From the NCBI GenBank assembly GCA_013397865.1, contig VZTI01001770.1, positions 708,728-772,727 of the forward strand: 64,000 nt of DNA, written 5' to 3'. Origin of the DNA: Struthidea cinerea (lineage: Eukaryota; Chordata; Aves; Passeriformes; Corcoracidae). Every line of letters begins with the position of its first letter. Position 1 is the first letter of the stretch. The translations under genes and the position numbers were made by a program. Below, one piece after another: positions 59,051-64,000 of the stretch. Under the pieces are notes generated by a model. That model was not told the DNA's origin, ran no database searches, and saw nothing but the letters and a program-made list of their open reading frames with translations.

Positions 59051-62000
59051 AGCTGCGAGTGCATCAGATGTGCACTTTCACAGCAGTTGTCTCTCTCTTC
59101 TTGAAAAGACCACAGTTCTGAGGTCAAATCACATTCTTTTGATGTAATTAATAAAACCGCACGAGAATTAGTTGCACTTCATCTTGCCAGGCTCCATGTG
59201 TGAATCTGGAGGGCTTTTGGAGTTAAAACTACCGGACTTTGTGGATGGCACATTATTCAATTTGTAACAAACTGTGATAGCACTTTGAAGCATTTAAACA
59301 GTGCAGCAGTCGCTCTGGGATACCTAGTGTTTTATGGATATTTAGGAAGTGCCATGTACTTCAATAAAATAACATTTCTGTTCCATCAGCATCGCTGCTG
59401 GTGATGAAGGTGTGTGTGAAGTGCTGCTCATTTTCCTCTCTTTAATTTAAAATAGTTATTTAGAGCAGTGGCTTATGTTGGTAAAAAGGATGATGTGCAG
59501 ACAACAGAATAATTTTATTCCATGTTGTATCTCAGGTGATACAAATACCGTCATGTCTAACATTATGTCTGAACTAACTAAAAATTAGCAAATAGATGTG
59601 AGTTTTACACCAGCTTATTCTCTCCTTTGTTACATGAAAAAGCTTCATACACCCTTTTGCTTCATATACTTATTGGCTCAAATGACTGGTTTGACACAGA
59701 CCCATTTAGTGGGTATTATTTATTACTATTATATTAGAATTGTGGAAGACTCTTAGGCTTCTCTTTAAATTTTAAATACTGTAGGAAAACCTAAGTCAGT
59801 CTTGATCCCAGAGCCATTAATTTTAGTGGTATAACTGCCATTAATTTAGTGAGCCCTGAGGCTTTGTGCTACAGATCTCAAGTGATGTTTTTAGAAAATG
59901 CAGAGTGAAAATATCTTTTCAGGAAAAAGACACAAATGTGCCTTTGTCTTTTTGAAGCTAAAATTATAGCTCAAAGTTGCCACGAGTTTTGTGCAAATAT
60001 AAACATTTCTGAAATGCACTCCAAAAGGAGAGTTTCTTTTCATTTATAAAAATCATTGAATGGGTAGTTAACAGCACCTTAAAATCTGCTGTCAGAGTAA
60101 AATATGTTTTCATGGCATTTGTACAGCACAGATGTCTGTCATGTAGTGTCTTTGTGTTACTTCTGTCCCTAAGCCCAACGTGCTTTATGGGGTTTCTCTA
60201 CATTTTTCATGCTGGCTGACATAAAACTGCTGTTAGAGGCATGGGGTGATTACATTTGCATGTGACTGGGGGAATTTACACTGATATTTGACTTTCACTC
60301 TTATGCAAATTACCGGCATCCAATTTGGCAGAAGTAAAATTCCTGACCTTTGAAATGTTCATTTTCAAGTGTCCAATGGGATCATTACAGGCATTGCTGT
60401 CTGTGTTTTATACCACTGCTTAATGCTTTGGAATAGTTTGAGTTCCTCAGTTCCTTCCTATGGATACTGGTAGATATTTTTCACTGCCTATTGAGAGTTA
60501 CTAATTTGTGACAGAATTTTACGGTTTTCCATGCTTTCTCTTCCAGGAGTAGCTTAGTCTTCTTTAGGAAAAGCCTCTCTTTTACTTGTAAATGTCCCTA
60601 ATTAAAAAATATTGAGATTATTTCATTTGCATATAACTTTCAATCTTGTGATCTGCTCTGGAGAGGTCTAGAAAATTGAATAGTTTTGAGAAGAGACTTC
60701 TTCACACTCCCAACAGCCTGAAATTCTCCCTAATATTTTTCTAAAAATAAGCAGAAAATAGGAGCCCATTCTACCTCACTGGTAAATAAGGGGCTGCAGT
60801 CGTTCAAAACACAGTTTCAAGTGACAAACTTGGTACTTACACGCTCCCTATTGGGATGTGGGAATAAGATGGAATGAGAGGCTGTATGTGTCTGACAATA
60901 TTTAATAAAAGCGAAGCTAATAGAGTCGAATCCTTCCACAACTTTTTGTTTCCACAACCTCTGCTGCCCAGTTTTAGTTCTGTGAGCATTAATTTGCTGT
61001 TCAGAGCCCTGTTCCTGCTGGAACAGAGGATGTGCCCGAGCAAAACAACAGGAGCCAGTTAATAACACTTCAAGGTTGACCCGCCCTTTATCCCAGAATT
61101 CGTTCTGTATGTCTTCCTATTGATCTGACTCTTGCAGCTTTTTGTCACCTGGGAATTAACAATTCAATGTTTTATTTGACCATTTATCTCTTTAGCAAAA
61201 TTGTTGCAATCTCTTTGACCTTTTGGAATGTTTATGACAAGGTGTTTGCAGTTAATTGCGCTCGTAAAAGAGTAAAGCTCAGACCGGGTCTAGTACGTGC
61301 AAGGAGCCAACCAAGATTCCTTACAAAAACATTCTGAGCTATAATGTGAGCATTTTGCTTGTTTTCAGTATTATTATTCTTAAAATAAATTAAATCTCAC
61401 TTCAGGCACACCACTGAATTGCTGATCTGGTGTAAATCTGCATCTTGTCAGTGGAATTCATGTGCTGCCCCTGATTTCCTCAGCTGCTGCACTGGAAATT
61501 GGTAATCTGGAAATGACTGCTCTCACAAAGCCTTACAATTATTTAGTAAGGAACTGGGAAAAAATGACTTCAGTGGCACAGTGGTGTGAAATTTCACAAA
61601 GCAAGACCAAAACCTCCCTAATACCAATACCGTGTAAATCAAACCAGTCACTGGGGAATCTTTGAATTATTTTCTTCACTAGTGGAATATTTTGCTGTCT
61701 GTTCATGAGTGACTAACTCCTAAAGTCTGTTCTTTCCCTGTGTGTCCCACTGCTCTCCCGTTATCAGAGTCAAATGCAGGTTCGCTGCTTTTCCAGCTGT
61801 GCCTTTCCCACAGCTCCCGAGCACGTTCCGGGCGCTTCCATGTAATTTCCAAGGCCTCGCTTTAACCGATAAGGCCTGAGGTGCTTGGCTTATTCACATC
61901 TGCTGCTTTCCTGGAGGTCAATCAAACAGTTCTGCATTCAAGGAGTAATGGGGTCTTACAAAGGAAAACAATTATTTCACTTGAAATCTATTGATCTGGT

Positions 62001-64000
62001 TTCTGTGGTTCATGTGGTGTTTTGGGTGCAGAACAGTTGCTTGAAACAATTTGAGATCAATTCAAGTGTAACTGAATCAATAGATAACCATAACTGAAAT
62101 GCAGCTCTTGGTTTTTATGAGAATAGAGTTTTTGCTCCTGACAGTAAAATGAGAATGCTAAGAGTGAGCAAAACAGTTGGAATTAGGAGCTCCTGTGTAT
62201 TAGTGACAAGTAACTTCTAGTAGTATTTGCCTAATAAAGGAAAGCTGGGACATGAATAGCAACATGAAAGCAGGGATTTGTTATTTTGCAAATAATTTTT
62301 ATAAATGCTTCCTGAAGAGTTGGGTTAATTTCTTTTCCATTCGGAGTATCAAATCATCCAAAGATAAATTTACCAGGTTTACGATATTGTTAAGAATGTT
62401 GTCACCTTTATATAATTTTGCTTCAGGGAGCAAAATTTACATTTTTAAATTACCTTACTTTCACAATAAATGCTGGTGCTAGAAATATTTTATTTTATAA
62501 ACAGTCTCCTTTCTATATTGCCCACAGAGTTTGGTTTTATTTTACTCATTTTTCTGTTTGCTCCAGTTCTCTTTTCTGTTGAGAGTTTATTCAGGCAGAA
62601 AATTTCTGACCATTCAAAAGAAGTTTGAAAACAATGAATGGGGAAAGGCAATCAGGGTATCAGAAGATGTATTTTGACATTAACTCTTTGTCTGCTGCTG
62701 GAGCACAGGCTGGCAACAAAATTAATGGAGCAGGGGAAGCTTTTGTTAAAGCACTTATTAAATGCAATCACTTAGTCCTGCACATAGAAAATGTTGTTTC
62801 GGAAATCTTTCCTGTAAAATGTTCAGTGCTGATAGAAATCTGATGGACACTAAAATAGGCAAGGTTCTTTCCAGCTTTGTGGAATCTGTAAATTACATTT
62901 CCTGCAGGGATAAGAGCATTTTGGGATCCACAGGATGAAGATTAAAACTAATTTTCTGATTCCTCTATTTTTGTGGGCAAGAGCAGCTACTATAGCAGAC
63001 TAATGCCTAGTTAGTAATGAATAAAAAGTGACAGGCAAAAAGTATAAAAGTCTTTTTAAGCTTTTCGGAAATTTCTTTCAGTTGAAAAAAAAAATGCTTT
63101 TGCATCTGACTAATTTGCTTTCCTAAAATCATGATTTGACAAATGGTTGGTAGTGAATATTAGGACAAATCCGCCCAATTGCAAATATACATAACAAGAG
63201 ATTTCCTCAAAACACCATTAAGATTGTAGTGCCGTTTAAGCAGCTTTTGAATGCATAATTGTCCCTGGAAAGGGCATTTTGGGGGTGTGTGTGGTGCTGA
63301 AATGTTCAGATAAACCTGCTGGTTTTGCAGAAGTGCCTTTTGTAGGCAGAAATACAGGAACCACCACACAAAGGGCTGAGATGGATTCAGTCCTGAGCCT
63401 GGTAGAGTGAACTGCCCTAGACATATCCAGTGAGACACTGCAGATACTCTGAAATGAATTTGGTTGTTAGGTCTTGCCTCTGATTTCAGCAGAATATTCT
63501 AATAACAGTAGCAGCAAGAAACTCTAATGTAATACTTGTTTTAGTGTCTTCTGGATCTTCGGTGTGGGCTGGTGACTGTGTGGTTATACAGAGAATTTGG
63601 TATTTTTAAAAACCTCTCTTTACAGGTACTGGGCAGCAGCCAGTGAAGGCTTTTTACTGTTGTGCCCCAAAACTAAGAGCTGTGAGAGTGCACAGTCTGC
63701 TAACTACTACTGATAGGAGTTGTGCTGTGCCTGGGCTGCATCAGATGGTGCAACTTGCATGAGACTGAAAGAAGTTTTTATAATGCAATAAATGGTATGC
63801 AGAGGATAAAACTTTGTTCGTTGATCTTAAAATTGGAAATTGAAAACTAAGCTCAGTCTTTTGCTGCACTGGATGAAGATAGAAGTAAATATTATTTATG
63901 ATTTGCTGCTCAAATTTTTGTTGCTGGTGCTCGCTTTCCCAGAGGGATCAGTGGTGACCATCTCTGGTCTCCAGGCTGAGCTCAAAGAACAGACAGAACA

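Larger units (their letters stand above)
50257..64000. other. Region upstream of the miRNA cluster, no coding gene recognised
   Basis: Probably contains the 5' part of the miRNA host transcript. Noted within it: a perfect palindrome (52550-52571), a CpG patch (56205-56405), a weaker one (58770-59050) and three octamer motifs (60254-60632). I looked for and did not find the CCDC85A N-terminal coding exon, the next gene in human. Confidence 0.5.

Noticed and set aside
1..64000. CRISPR arrays, rRNA or tRNA genes, bacterial insertion sequences, retroviral coding regions
   Set aside because: No spaced direct-repeat arrays, no tRNA B-box with cloverleaf, and no gag, pol or env coding frame was recognised.

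Overview
This is vertebrate nuclear DNA, almost certainly from a bird. It has split genes with GT-AG introns, several 3' ends of CR1 LINEs (the dominant avian retroposon), and a gene order (EFEMP1, then miR-217, miR-216a, miR-216b) known from the human 2p16 region. One LTR fragment resembles an LTR I associate with songbird genomes, so a passerine is my best guess, at low confidence. Nothing prokaryotic is present: no operons, CRISPR arrays or insertion sequences.

Left part (1-21.5 kb): the 5' end of EFEMP1 (fibulin-3), read on the minus strand. A CpG island with a 300-N gap (21716-22015) holds the promoter and one or two noncoding first exons. The first coding exon (21168-21248) encodes the signal peptide. 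A 49-nt exon (18209-18257) and a 261-nt exon (17770-18030) follow and encode the start of the mature protein and the atypical first calcium-binding EGF domain. The remaining 17.8 kb to the left edge is one large intron holding several CR1 copies and a perfect 70-bp tandem duplication. The rest of the EGF domains and the fibulin C-terminal domain must lie outside the window.

Middle part (22-42.8 kb): gene-poor intergenic DNA. Its notable contents are a CR1 split by an inserted copy of an element that also sits in EFEMP1 intron 2, a solitary LTR end next to an N with a 134-bp exact flank duplication (probably two haplotypes joined in the assembly), a short 16-bp minisatellite and an old CR1.

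Right part (42.8-64 kb): the miR-217 / miR-216a / miR-216b cluster, all on the minus strand, with complete and recognisable hairpins at 42811-42908, 44982-45079 and 50174-50256. They are presumably processed from one long noncoding transcript (the counterpart of MIR217HG) that starts to the right. A CpG-rich patch near 56.2 kb is a candidate promoter, and a perfect RFX/MYB-like palindrome lies at 52550-52571. No CCDC85A coding exon was recognised before the right edge.

No novel protein-coding system is visible. The most informative signals are the compact miRNA cluster, the shortened fibulin-3 linker, the duplicated element flanking the EFEMP1 promoter, and the LTR haplotype junction.
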